From DASUPK01 sp963831605 (GTDB taxonomy: Bacteria; Actinomycetota; Thermoleophilia; Solirubrobacterales; 70-9), in NCBI GenBank assembly GCA_963831605.1, contig CAWHQR010000008.1, positions 248,001-312,000 on the forward strand: a stretch of DNA of 64,000 nucleotides, given 5' to 3'. The notes under the pieces were generated by a model. It made no database searches. It had not been told where the DNA came from and worked only from the letters and a program-made list of their open reading frames with translations. Numbering within the stretch: the first letter of the stretch is position 1; the number at the start of each line of letters is the position of its first letter. A program made the position numbers and the translations under genes. Shown piece by piece: positions 43,051 to 51,419 of this stretch.

Positions 43051-44385
43051 ATGGAGGTAGGGAGCCCCCCCCAAAGGGTGGTCGTGATCGGGGGCGGCTT
43101 CGGGGGCCTGCAGGCCGTCCAGAAGCTCTCCCGTCTGCCGGTCGAGGTGACCCTGATCGACCGCCGGAACTTCCACCTCTTCCAGCCGCTCACCTACCAG
43201 GTGGCGACCGGCGCGCTCTCGGCCGAGGAGGTCGCGTATCCGCTGCGGGCGATCTTCAAGCGGCGGGGAAACGTGCGGGTGCTGCTCGGCGAGGTCAGGG
43301 AGCTCGACCTCGAGAACCGGACCATCGAGGTGCAGCCGGGCGTCGGCGAGGAGGGCCCGATCACGGTGCCCTACGACACGCTGATCGCCGCGGGCGGCTC
43401 GCGCTACTCCTACTTCGGGCACGACGACTGGAAGGAGTTCGCCCACGAGGTGAAGTCATTGGAGAGCGCGCTCGCCGTCCGCGCCCAGATCCTGAGCGCC
43501 TTCGAGGCCGCCGAGCTGGAGACCGACGAGGAGAGCCGCCGCGCCTGGCTGACCTTCGTCGTGGTCGGCGCCGGCCCGACCGGGGTGGAGATGGCAGGCC
43601 AGATCGGCGAGCTCGCCCGCGACACGCTCCGGCGGGACTTCCGCGTGATGGACCCGCGAGCGGGACGGGTGCTCCTCGTCGAGATCGCTGACCGCGTTCT
43701 CACCACCTTCCCGCAGTCGCTGTCGGCGAAGGCGGCGCGCGCGCTCGAGCACCTCGGCGTGACGCCGCTACTCGGCCACACGGTCGTCGACATCGATGAC
43801 GACAGCGTCACGGTCGAGGCGCACGGCGGAGCCACGGAGCGCATTCCGGCGAAGACGGTGATCTGGGCCGCCGGGGTCACGGCGGCCTCGCTCGCCAGGC
43901 GTCTGGGGGACGCGACCGGCGCGGACGTCGATCGGGCGGGAAGAGTGTCGGTGGGGCCTGAGCTGACGTTGCCGGGCCATCCCGAGGTGATCGCTCTGGG
44001 CGACATGGTGCGGGTTCACGACGAGGACGGCACGCTCCAGGACCTGCCCGGCGTCGCTCCGGTGGCCATGCAGCAGGGGCGCTACGCGGCAGAGCTGGTC
44101 AAGGCTCGGCTGCGGGACGGGGACCTCCAGCCGTTCCACTACCGCGACAAGGGGAACCTCGCGACCATCGGCAGGGCGCGGGCGGTGGCGGACCTCCATG
44201 TGGCGCGGTTGAGCGGGTTCCCGGCCTGGGTCACCTGGCTCATGGTCCACCTCTGGTTCCTGATCGGGTTCCAGAACCGCCTGTTGGTGCTGATTCGCTG
44301 GGCGGTCAGCTTCTTCACCCGCGGCCGCGGGGGAAGGGTGATCGAGCAGTTCGATTCCGAGGGAGCCGCCCGGCCGCCCTCCTAG
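43051..44385 (+). CDS. ndh: Type II NADH dehydrogenase (NDH-2)-like FAD oxidoreductase
   Basis: A 444-residue peripheral membrane flavoenzyme that would pass electrons from NADH to quinone without pumping protons. The FAD motif is VVVIGGGFGGLQAVQKL at the N-terminus, the NAD motif FVVVGAGPTGVEMAGQIGEL is in the middle, and the FAD ribityl motif is HPEVIALGDM. The NDH-2 quinone-site region (VAPVAMQQGRYAA) and a C-terminal amphipathic/hydrophobic membrane anchor (WVTWLMVHLWFLIGFQNRLLVLIRW) are present. The length is normal. A flavodoxin fragment on the other strand lies just downstream. Confidence 0.93.
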   Translation: MEVGSPPQRVVVIGGGFGGLQAVQKLSRLPVEVTLIDRRNFHLFQPLTYQVATGALSAEEVAYPLRAIFKRRGNVRVLLGEVRELDLENRTIEVQPGVGEEGPITVPYDTLIAAGGSRYSYFGHDDWKEFAHEVKSLESALAVRAQILSAFEAAELETDEESRRAWLTFVVVGAGPTGVEMAGQIGELARDTLRRDFRVMDPRAGRVLLVEIADRVLTTFPQSLSAKAARALEHLGVTPLLGHTVVDIDDDSVTVEAHGGATERIPAKTVIWAAGVTAASLARRLGDATGADVDRAGRVSVGPELTLPGHPEVIALGDMVRVHDEDGTLQDLPGVAPVAMQQGRYAAELVKARLRDGDLQPFHYRDKGNLATIGRARAVADLHVARLSGFPAWVTWLMVHLWFLIGFQNRLLVLIRWAVSFFTRGRGGRVIEQFDSEGAARPPS

Positions 44386-44395
44386 GCTGGTCGCC

Positions 44396-44500
44396 GGTAT
44401 TGACCGAGACGACCTCGGCCTTCCCGAGGGCCGCCGCCATCGCCTCGGCGATCTCGCGGGTATTGCCGTACATCGACTCGTAGGCGACCACCGCCTTCAC
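44396..44500 (-). pseudogene. Truncated flavodoxin gene (N-terminal stub)
   Basis: A GTG at 44500 starts KAVVAYESMYGNTREIAEAMA, the classic flavodoxin N-terminus with its FMN-phosphate loop (ESMYGNT). Similarity ends after about 35 residues, near EVVSVNT, and the frame runs on into the complement of the NDH-2 3' end without flavodoxin features. More than 100 residues are missing, so this is a remnant, probably left by a deletion. Confidence 0.65.
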
Positions 44501-44544
44501 CGCGTCGATCTTGCCACGTAAGCTGCCAGCCGAGGAGTGAGCGA

Positions 44545-46036
44545 TTGATCTACCGCAGCCCAGAGCCGGACATCGAGATCCCGGACCTGACCGTGCCCGA
44601 GTACGTGATGGGCGGGGCGGCTGCGCGCAGCGATCACCCCGCCCTCATCGACGGCGCCACCGGCGAGGCGACGACCTATGCGGAGCTTGCGACCAAGGTC
44701 GATGCCGGCGCCGCGGCCCTCCAGGCCCGGGGGATCGGCAAGGGCGATGTGGTCGCCCTGGTCGGTCCGAACAGCGCGGACTGGGGGATCGCCTACCACG
44801 CGATCCTGTGCGCGGGAGGGGTCGTCACGCCGATGAACCCATTGCTCACTCCCGAGGAGATGGGCCGCCAGCAGGAGAACTCCGGCTCGAAGCTGCTGAT
44901 CGACGATCCGGCGGCATTCGTCGCGCAGGCAGAGCCCGGCGCAACGCCGTCCGACGTCGAAATCGATCCCGAGGACCTGGCCGTCCTGCCCTACTCCAGT
45001 GGCACCACCGGGCTGATGAAGGGCGTGATGCTGACGCACCGCAACCTGGTGGCGAACATCGAGCAGGCCTGGAACTCGATGCCGGTCGGCGAGGACGACA
45101 CCCTCGTCGGACTGCTGCCCTTCTTCCACATCTACGGCCAGACGGTGGTCCTCAACATGGGACTGGCGAAGGGCTCGACGATCATCACGATGCAGCGCTT
45201 CGACTGCGACACGTTGATGGATCTGGTGGAGGAGCATGGCGTCACCTGGCTGCACGTCGCTCCGCCGGTGATCCTCGCCATCTCGACGACGGCGAACGTC
45301 GAGGACCGCGACTTCTCCAAACTCAAGATGATCATCTCGGGCGCCGCGCCGCTCGACGCCGAGCTCGCCGGCCGAGCCGAGGCGAAGGTCGGTGCTCCGG
45401 TGCGTCAGGGCTACGGGATGACCGAGCTCAGCCCCGTCAGCCACAAGAGCCGGCTGGCCCGCGTCGCGGAGACGCCGCCGGGCAGCGTCGGGGCACTGAT
45501 TCCGAACACCGAGGCCCGGCTGGTCGACCCGGTGACCGAGCGAGGACGTCCCCGAGGGCGAGCAGGGCGAGATCTGGATCCGCGGCCCGCAGGTGATGAA
45601 GGGCTATCTGAACAACGACGAGGCCACGGCCGAGACGCTGCTCGAGGACGGCTGGCTGCGGACCGGCGACATCGCCCGGATCGACGAGAACGGCTTCACC
45701 TTCATCGTCGACCGGCTCAAGGAGCTGATCAAGTACAAGGGCTACCAGGTGCCGCCGGCCGAGCTCGAGGCGGTTCTCGTCTCCCACCCGAAGGTGAAGG
45801 ACGCCGGCGTGATCGGAGTGCCGATGGACGACGGGGGAGAGGCGCCGAAGGCCTTCGTGGTCGCCGACGGTGTCGACGCCGATGAGCTGATGGCATACGT
45901 CGCCGAGCGGGTCGCGCCGTACAAGAAGATCCGCGAGGTCGAGTTCGTCGACGAGGTGCCCAAGTCCGCCTCGGGCAAGATCCTCCGGCGTGTCCTCCGG
46001 GACCGCGAGGGCGCTACAAAGATCTCCGCACCCTAG
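44545..46036 (+). CDS. Acyl-CoA synthetase (AMP-forming), frameshifted
   Basis: ANL-superfamily enzyme that activates a fatty or aromatic acid to its CoA thioester through an acyl-adenylate. The P-loop is YSSGTTGLMKGVMLTH, the A5 motif is GYGMTE, the hinge region is GWLRTGDIARID, and the C-terminal catalytic lysine is in PKSASGKILRR. An extra base at about 45538-45541 separates the large domain (to DPVTE) from EDVPEGEQGEIWIRG. Repaired length is about 496 residues, near normal. The TTG start at 44545 follows GAGGAG with 8-base spacing. The 4-coumarate-CoA ligase-like subgroup fits best by motif. Confidence 0.9.
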
Positions 46037-46067
46037 ATCGCTTCGACTCAAACGAAAGGAATCGACA

Positions 46068-46322
46068 TTGGCCGGGGAATACAGCCAGCAGCAGCTCGAG
46101 CTCAAGTTCAACGCCATCAGCACGCGCCTCGCCAACATCGAGGCGCAGCTCAAGGTGCTCTCCGACCAGGCCGGAGTCTCCTATGAGGAGCCGTTTGCCG
46201 AGCTCCCTCCCGAGGTGCTCGAGCTGGCGCAAGCCGGGAACAAGATGGAGGCCGCGAAGCGCTACCGCGAGCTGACGGGCGCCGACGGCAAGGAGGCGAT
46301 CGAGGCGGTCGGCCGGATCTGA
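46068..46322 (+). CDS. Small protein with coiled coil and L7/L12-like C-terminus
   Basis: An 84-residue protein. The N-terminal half (QQLELKFNAISTRLANIEAQLKVL) is a strong coiled coil. The C-terminal half (AGNKMEAAKRYRELTGADGKEAIEAV) resembles the helix-turn-helix of ribosomal protein L7/L12's C-terminal domain (KVVREVTGLGLKEAK pattern). Stand-alone forms occur in many actinobacteria, with no known function. The TTG at 46068 has AAAGGA upstream. It lies 31 bp behind the acyl-CoA synthetase and 36 bp before the antiporter. Confidence 0.8.
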   Translation: MAGEYSQQQLELKFNAISTRLANIEAQLKVLSDQAGVSYEEPFAELPPEVLELAQAGNKMEAAKRYRELTGADGKEAIEAVGRI

Positions 46323-46358
46323 TCGCAGCGCCCGGATCGCCAAGGTCCGGGAAAATGA

Positions 46359-47951
46359 GTGGGTATGGGGGACCTGCAGATCTTCCTCGCAGCGCTGTTC
46401 GTCTCAGCCGCCGGGCTGAACGCGCTGGCGAACTGGGTGAATGTGCCGTACCCGATCACCTTGGTGCTCGGGGGTCTGGTGCTTGGCCTGATCCCGGGGA
46501 TCCCGGACGTCCACCTGAGTCCGGACCTCGTGCTGCTGGTCTTCCTCCCGCCACTGCTCTACTCGTCGTCCTTCTTCGCCGATCTCCGCAGTCTCCGCAA
46601 CGACACCCGGGTCATCGTCCTCAACTCGATCGGGCTGACGATCTTCACCGCGGCCGCTGTCGGTGTGATCGCGCACGAGGTGATCGGCCTGCCTTGGGCG
46701 ATGTCCTTCGCCCTTGGTGCGATCGTCTCGCCGACCGACCCCGCGGCGGCCACGGCGATCATGCGGCGTGTCGGCGCCCCCCGGCGGCTCATCAACGTGC
46801 TCGAGGGGGAGAGCCTGATCAACGACGCCGCGGCGCTGGTCATGTACAAGGTCGCGGTCGCTGCCGCGATCGGCGAGAGCGTCTCGGCGGGACACACCGT
46901 CCTCACCTTCTTCGGCGACGTGGCCGGCGGGGTCGCGATCGGCCTTGCTGTCGGGTACGTGATCGCCGAGGTCCGGAAGCGCGTCAACGACGTCAACACC
47001 GAGCTGACGATTTCGCTGTTCAGCGCCTATGGCGCGTTCATCCCTGCCGATCAGCTCGGCGTCTCCGGTGTGCTGGCCGTCGTCGCCTGCGGGCTCTATC
47101 TGGGCTGGCGCGCACCGGAGATCGCCTCGCCCGAAAGCCGGATGCAGGGGTACGCGATGTGGTCGATCCTCACGTTCCTGCTCAACGCGACGCTGTTCAT
47201 CCTGATCGGGCTGCAGCTGCCGTCGATCGTGGACGGGCTCGCGGGCGAGTCGGCGAGTCAGGTTGTGGGCTACGCAGCACTCGTCTGTGCCGCGGTGATC
47301 GCATTGCGATACATCTGGCAGTTCACTGCCACGGCGGTTATCCGAACGCTCGACCGGCGGCCGTCCCAGCTCGCACGGCGCTCGACTTGGCGCCTACGCG
47401 TGGTGGGGGGCTGGGCAGGCATGCGGGGCGCCGTTTCGCTCGCCGCGGCCCTGGCGTTGCCGCTCCACACGGACGCCGGCGCGCCGCTTCCCGGCCGCGA
47501 CCTGATCCAGTTCATCACCTTCTCGCTGATCCTGGTCACCGTGGTCGGGCAGGGGCTGACGCTCCCCTGGCTGATCCGCAAACTCGGCGTGGTCGACGAC
47601 GGCGAGGACGAGCAGCACGAGGAGATCAAGGCAAGGCTGGTGATCGCCCGAGCGGCGCTCGATCGGGTCGATGAGCTGGAGGGGGAGGAGTGGACGCGAG
47701 ACGAGACGATCGAGCGCGTGCGGGCGCTCTACCGGTTCCGGAAGCGACGCTTTGCCGCGCAGGCGGGGGCGCTCGACGGAACCGACGGCATCGAGGAGCG
47801 CTCGCTCGCCTACCAGCGGCTCATGCACGAGGTCTACTCGTCGCAGCGTGAGGCCCTGGTCGAGCTGCGGAACGGTCGCCGCATCAGCGTCGAGGTGATG
47901 CGCCGCGTCGAGCGCGAGCTCGATCTGGAGGAGCAACGGCTCGAGGTCTAG
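46359..47951 (+). CDS. Na+/H+ (or K+/H+) antiporter, CPA1 family
   Basis: A 530-residue inner-membrane exchanger with about 12 helices. The CPA1 signatures are FLPPLLYSSSFFADLRSLR, the SPTDPAAATAIMRRV helix and LEGESLINDAAALVMYK, which carries the Asn-Asp ion-binding pair. The GGWAGMRGAVSLAAALALP helix is also characteristic. The C-terminal cytosolic tail (about 410-530) is charged and helical, as in regulated CPA1 exchangers. It should exchange Na+ or K+ for H+ in pH and salt homeostasis. Start GTG 46359 or ATG 46365. The stop overlaps the convergent gene by 4 bp. Confidence 0.93.
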   Translation: MGMGDLQIFLAALFVSAAGLNALANWVNVPYPITLVLGGLVLGLIPGIPDVHLSPDLVLLVFLPPLLYSSSFFADLRSLRNDTRVIVLNSIGLTIFTAAAVGVIAHEVIGLPWAMSFALGAIVSPTDPAAATAIMRRVGAPRRLINVLEGESLINDAAALVMYKVAVAAAIGESVSAGHTVLTFFGDVAGGVAIGLAVGYVIAEVRKRVNDVNTELTISLFSAYGAFIPADQLGVSGVLAVVACGLYLGWRAPEIASPESRMQGYAMWSILTFLLNATLFILIGLQLPSIVDGLAGESASQVVGYAALVCAAVIALRYIWQFTATAVIRTLDRRPSQLARRSTWRLRVVGGWAGMRGAVSLAAALALPLHTDAGAPLPGRDLIQFITFSLILVTVVGQGLTLPWLIRKLGVVDDGEDEQHEEIKARLVIARAALDRVDELEGEEWTRDETIERVRALYRFRKRRFAAQAGALDGTDGIEERSLAYQRLMHEVYSSQREALVELRNGRRISVEVMRRVERELDLEEQRLEV

Positions 47952-48499
47952 GCGCGGCCGCGCCTGTAGCGCTCGTAGATCACGCGCGAGCCGAACGTCC
48001 GGGTCTCGATCAGGTCAAGCGGGACGTCCTCGGTGACCGGCGGCAGGAACGGCGTGCCGCCTCCGACGACGATCGGGTAGCGGAACATGCGCAGCTCGTC
48101 GACGAGGCCGAGCTCGATCGCCGCCGCGGCCAAGTCGGCGCCGCCGATCGAGACGTCCTTGTCGGTCGCGTCGAGCGCCGCAGCGGCCTCCTCGGCCACC
48201 GGCGCCTCGGCGAGCCGGGCGTTGCCCTGGACGCTGTCGAGCGTGCGGCTGAAGACGACCTTCGGGAGTGCGCACCAGACGTCGGCGAAAGCGTCCCGGA
48301 GCTCGTCGGCGCGCAGCGACGGATCCGTCTCCCACACCAGCATCGTCTCGTAGAGCCTGCGGCCCAGCAGATAGCCGCCGAGCTCGCGCACCTGCTCGAG
48401 GTGGAACTCAAACTGCTCCTCGCTAGGCGCCCACTCGAACCCGCCTTCGCGGTCGTTGATAAAGCCGTCCACCGAGACGCTCATCGAGTAGATCAGCAT
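47948..48499 (-). CDS. Dihydrofolate reductase-like (RibD C-terminal domain) protein
   Basis: A 183-residue stand-alone RibD_C-type protein: MLIYSMSVSVDGFINDREGGFEW, LGGYLLGRRLYETMLVWE, KVVFSRTLDSVQGNARL, the cofactor region VSIGGADLAAAAIELGLVDELRMF and the ending PLDLIETRTFGSRVIYERY. It is related to the protein at 25406-25978 but clearly diverged from it. The substrate is unknown. Its 3' end overlaps the antiporter gene by 4 bp on the opposite strand. Confidence 0.9.
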   Translation of the reverse strand: MLIYSMSVSVDGFINDREGGFEWAPSEEQFEFHLEQVRELGGYLLGRRLYETMLVWETDPSLRADELRDAFADVWCALPKVVFSRTLDSVQGNARLAEAPVAEEAAAALDATDKDVSIGGADLAAAAIELGLVDELRMFRYPIVVGGGTPFLPPVTEDVPLDLIETRTFGSRVIYERYRRGRA

Positions 48500-48521
48500 G
48501 GGCTTCAGGCTAGTTGCCCCG

Positions 48522-49103
48522 CTAGTAGCCGGGTGGCTTGACCGGCGGTCCCAGGTAGACGTGCGCGAGCCGCACGGCGAGCGTCTTTCGCTCAGCCCCG
48601 CCGGCGGGCCAGATCACCTTGATCGTGTCCAGCCGGACGCCATCCGTGGTCAGCATGCGGCTCTGCAGCGGGAACCAGTACCCGCCGAGCCCCAGGCTGG
48701 TCACGGGAGCGGGCGCGGCGTGAGCGGCCTTGTGGGACCACTCGACGTTCTGCCAGAACTCGACCTGTTCCCGTTCCATCCGGATGTAGGGCTGGGGTGC
48801 GCTGTCCAGCATGACGACGGCCCCCAGGTCTCCGGCGTGCAGCCGGCAGCCCGCTGCCCCGTTCGAGGCATTGAACGGAGAGCCACTCACAGCGTCCGGC
48901 AGAACCGAGGCCGTCTTCGCGAGCACCGCTCGAGCCCGCTTGGAGCACGGTGGCTGCAGATGGTGATGGTGCGCGGACACCACCGTCGGCGTCGGAGATG
49001 CAGCTGGGGGAGGCGGAATGGAGGCCGCGGTCGTTCCCTCGCCTGACGAGGAGCCGCAGCCTGTGACCGCGGCGGCCAGCAAAACGAAGATTGGAAACCG
49101 CAC
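48522..49103 (-). CDS. Putative lipoprotein, function unknown
   Basis: A 193-residue protein with a lipoprotein signal (lipobox AVTGC, cleavage before residue 16) and a Pro/Thr/Ser tether containing HHHH. The mature domain has several cysteines (PPCSKRARAVL, AAGCRLHAGDLG) and a C-terminal strand-rich part (IKVIWPAGGAERKTLAVRLAHVYLG). I do not recognise a family. The GTG start at 49103 fits the signal sequence. It is the last of a run of minus-strand genes, 45 bp downstream of the DUF2855 gene. Confidence 0.75.
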   Translation of the reverse strand: MRFPIFVLLAAAVTGCGSSSGEGTTAASIPPPPAASPTPTVVSAHHHHLQPPCSKRARAVLAKTASVLPDAVSGSPFNASNGAAGCRLHAGDLGAVVMLDSAPQPYIRMEREQVEFWQNVEWSHKAAHAAPAPVTSLGLGGYWFPLQSRMLTTDGVRLDTIKVIWPAGGAERKTLAVRLAHVYLGPPVKPPGY

Positions 49104-49148
49104 GATCTCGAGGGTAAATCCCCCGGCCGTGGGCTCGATAAACAGGGA

Positions 49149-50210
49149 TCAGGGCGAGAGCACGTGTCCGACCGCCGGGTCGGACTTGCCGTCGAGCAGC
49201 TCTCGGTAAATCCGCTCGACGTCCTCCGGGCCGGAGCCGTGCTCGACCCGGAGCCAGCCGCGAGCCCACTCCACATAGGGGCCCCAGGCGTCCGCGAGAC
49301 GCTGGTTCATCCCCTCCGCGCCCCAGTCCTCCGAGCGCTTCTGGAGGCGGGTCGGAGCGAAGAAGAAGGTCGGGTCGGGGCCGGCGAGCTCGCCGGAGCC
49401 TCCGAGGTCCTCCTTGTGAGTGATCCCGACGGCGGCGCTGTGCTTGAGCTGATCGCCCCAGTGGCCGTGGACCGCGCCGCGGACCTTCGCGTCGCCGGCG
49501 ACGTCCACGTAGACGGCGGGCTCGGCGTCAATCGAGTCGAGTTCCCCGTAGGGAACGACACGGTCGTAGACGCCGAGCGACTCGGTGAACTCGACGTTGC
49601 CGGGGGAGGTCAGGCCGACCACCTCGATTCCGTCGCGCTTGTCCAGCAGGTGGGCGAGCGCTGAAGTGGTGCGGCTCGAGGCGGACGAGAGCACGGCGAG
49701 CTTGGCGCCGAACATGTCCTCGTCGTCGAGGAAGTCGTCGATCAGGAACGAGGTGAAGTAGAGGGGCCAGAGCAGGATCTCGTAGTCCTCGTTCTCCTTC
49801 TCGTACATCTCGTTGCCGTCGGCGCGCAGGTAGCGGTTGTAGGCGGCCGGCAGGTCGACGCGGTGCGGCGAGACATCCACGAAGTCGGTGCTGCTGGCCC
49901 GGTCCGGCCGGACGACGAGGTGGCTCGCCGGCGGCAGGTAGCCGTAGACCCGCGTGCCCTCGGGCACGCCGTCGGCCCTGGAGTCGACCACGTCCGCGTA
50001 GCCCCAGACCGGCATGTGCGCCCAGCCGTCCTCGGCCGGAAAGAAGTTCCAGTAGCTCATCGTCTCGCCCATCACCGCGTAGGTGATGTTGTTGGTGGTG
50101 AGGCCGAAGCTGTCGACGCCGAGCAGCGCCTGACCGTCGTCGAGCTCGGGCGTCTCCGTTTCGGCGAAGCGCGTCTGCTGCAGATCGTCTTTGCGGACCT
50201 GGAAGTCGAT
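49149..50210 (-). CDS. DUF2855 family protein, apparent ATC start
   Basis: A 353-residue protein that is DUF2855 throughout. The N-terminus DFQVRKDDLQQTRFAETETP is followed by the family core MGETMSYWNFFPAEDGWAHMPVWGYADVV, and the C-terminal half is Rossmann-like (KLAVLSSASSRTTSALAHLL, EVVGLTSPGNVEFTESLG), as in MDR-type reductases without the zinc domain. The conserved N-terminus begins at an ATC (50210-50208), preceded by GTC and, two codons earlier, a TAG stop. The first conventional start, GTG 50075, would delete the N-terminal domain. The enzymatic activity is unknown. Confidence 0.8.
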   Translation of the reverse strand: MDFQVRKDDLQQTRFAETETPELDDGQALLGVDSFGLTTNNITYAVMGETMSYWNFFPAEDGWAHMPVWGYADVVDSRADGVPEGTRVYGYLPPASHLVVRPDRASSTDFVDVSPHRVDLPAAYNRYLRADGNEMYEKENEDYEILLWPLYFTSFLIDDFLDDEDMFGAKLAVLSSASSRTTSALAHLLDKRDGIEVVGLTSPGNVEFTESLGVYDRVVPYGELDSIDAEPAVYVDVAGDAKVRGAVHGHWGDQLKHSAAVGITHKEDLGGSGELAGPDPTFFFAPTRLQKRSEDWGAEGMNQRLADAWGPYVEWARGWLRVEHGSGPEDVERIYRELLDGKSDPAVGHVLSP

Positions 50211-50245
50211 GACGGCAGCCTATTGACCGGACGGCAAGTCGCGCT

Positions 50246-51235
50246 TCAGCGAGCGAACCTGGGCACGGTGCGGGTTCGGAACGGTGAGCGCCGCTTTGCG
50301 GCAAGGAGTGCCCGATCGGCCGCGTCGTGCAGGGCGAGCGCGTCGCCGCTGACCAGCGACGCGACCCCGAAGCACGCGGTGACCGTCCCGTCGCTGAGCT
50401 CCGCGGCCTGGATCGCGTCGAGCACCCGCGTCGCGGCGATCTTGGCTCCCTCGAGCCCGGTCTGCGGCATGAGCAGCGCGAACTCGTCGCCGCCGATCCG
50501 GAACGCATCATCGGTCAGCCGTGATGAATCGATCGCCTCGGCGACCCCCTTGAGAACCAGGTCGCCGGCGGGATGGCCGAGGCGGTCGTTGACGCCCTTG
50601 AACCCATCGAGATCGAAGAGGCCGAGCGCCAGCGGTTGGCGGTAGCGGGCGCTCCTCGCCGCCTCGATCGCCAGCCGCTCCTCATAGGCTCGGCGGTTGA
50701 GCAGTCCGGTGAGCGCGTCCGTCCGGCTTTCCTTCTCCTTGACCTCGAAGAGCGAGGCATGCGCCATCTGCGCCGAGATCGACTCGGTGAGCAGCTGGAG
50801 TGTCTCGACCTCCTCAGGCCCGAAGGCGCCCGGGGCAGACGAGTAGACCTTGAGAACTCCGACGGCCTCGTCGCCGTGCTGCAGGGGCACGGCGATCATC
50901 GAGCGGGCGTTGACCCGGCGCGAGGCCGCGCGGTCCATCCGCGGGTCGACCTCGGTGTCGTTGCAGTGAAGGACCTGATGCAGGTCCAGGGCCAGGCCGG
51001 AGAGGCTGCTGTCGCGGTCGAGCCTGATGCCGAGGTAGGGCGTGGCATCGCCGGTGGTCACCGTGTAGACCATCTCGTCCCGGTCCGGAACCTCGATCAC
51101 GCCGGCGCTCGCGCCCGTCAGCTCCTGCGCGCGCCGAGCCACCAGCTGCATGACCTCGCCGGAATCCAGGTCGGCCGCCGCAATCTCGCTCTGAGTCTTG
51201 ATGATCGCCCGCAGGCGATCTGCCTGTGCATCCAT
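50246..51235 (-). CDS. GAF-GGDEF diguanylate cyclase
   Basis: A 329-residue cytosolic protein. The GAF domain (about 20-155) binds an unknown ligand. The GGDEF domain (about 165-320) carries the intact active-site motif IGGDEFAL, preceded at the correct five-residue distance by the inhibitory I-site RLTD. It should make cyclic di-GMP with feedback inhibition. The characteristic DALTGLLNRRAYEERL opening is present. A 9-bp inverted repeat lies 6 bp upstream of the start codon (51242-51270) and may control its expression. Confidence 0.92.
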   Translation of the reverse strand: MDAQADRLRAIIKTQSEIAAADLDSGEVMQLVARRAQELTGASAGVIEVPDRDEMVYTVTTGDATPYLGIRLDRDSSLSGLALDLHQVLHCNDTEVDPRMDRAASRRVNARSMIAVPLQHGDEAVGVLKVYSSAPGAFGPEEVETLQLLTESISAQMAHASLFEVKEKESRTDALTGLLNRRAYEERLAIEAARSARYRQPLALGLFDLDGFKGVNDRLGHPAGDLVLKGVAEAIDSSRLTDDAFRIGGDEFALLMPQTGLEGAKIAATRVLDAIQAAELSDGTVTACFGVASLVSGDALALHDAADRALLAAKRRSPFRTRTVPRFAR

Positions 51236-51241
51236 GCACTG

Positions 51242-51270
51242 ATTAATCGGCCGGACCGCTACCGATTAAT
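51242..51270. promoter_or_regulatory. Inverted repeat upstream of the GAF-GGDEF gene
   Basis: ATTAATCGG (51242-51250) and CCGATTAAT (51262-51270) are perfect inverted arms with an 11-bp centre, a few bases before the GGDEF start codon. The AT-rich arms stand out in this GC-rich region. This could be an operator or a 5' mRNA hairpin. Confidence 0.5.
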
Positions 51271-51331
51271 TAGTCAAACAGGGGAGTTGGACATTTGATC
51301 TACCCAGGTCCTCGGGGGCACCGGGAACCGC

Positions 51332-51377
51332 CGTTTGCAGCGTTGAGGGGCCCATAGCCCCCAAAAGGCTGCAAACG
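51332..51377 (-). terminator. Nested inverted repeat downstream of glutamine synthetase
   Basis: Outer arms CGTTTGCAGC (51332-51341) and GCTGCAAACG (51368-51377) enclose an inner hairpin, GGGGC (51347-51351) with GCCCC (51357-51361). It starts about 43 bp after the glutamine synthetase stop on the minus strand. It may end transcription or stabilise the mRNA 3' end. Confidence 0.55.
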
Positions 51378-51419
51378 CCGCCGGAGGTTGGGCTGGGGCC
51401 GCCGCTCACCCCATGACCG

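Noticed and set aside
42857..43060. Small frame starting with an Arg/Gly-rich sequence in the gap before NDH-2
   Set aside because: It overlaps the NDH-2 start and has no protein-like features. The HTH-like fragment is in a different frame.
46355..47674. Second long frame overlapping the cation/H+ antiporter
   Set aside because: It is a same-strand shadow with no hydrophobic periodicity. The overlapping frame has all CPA1 motifs.
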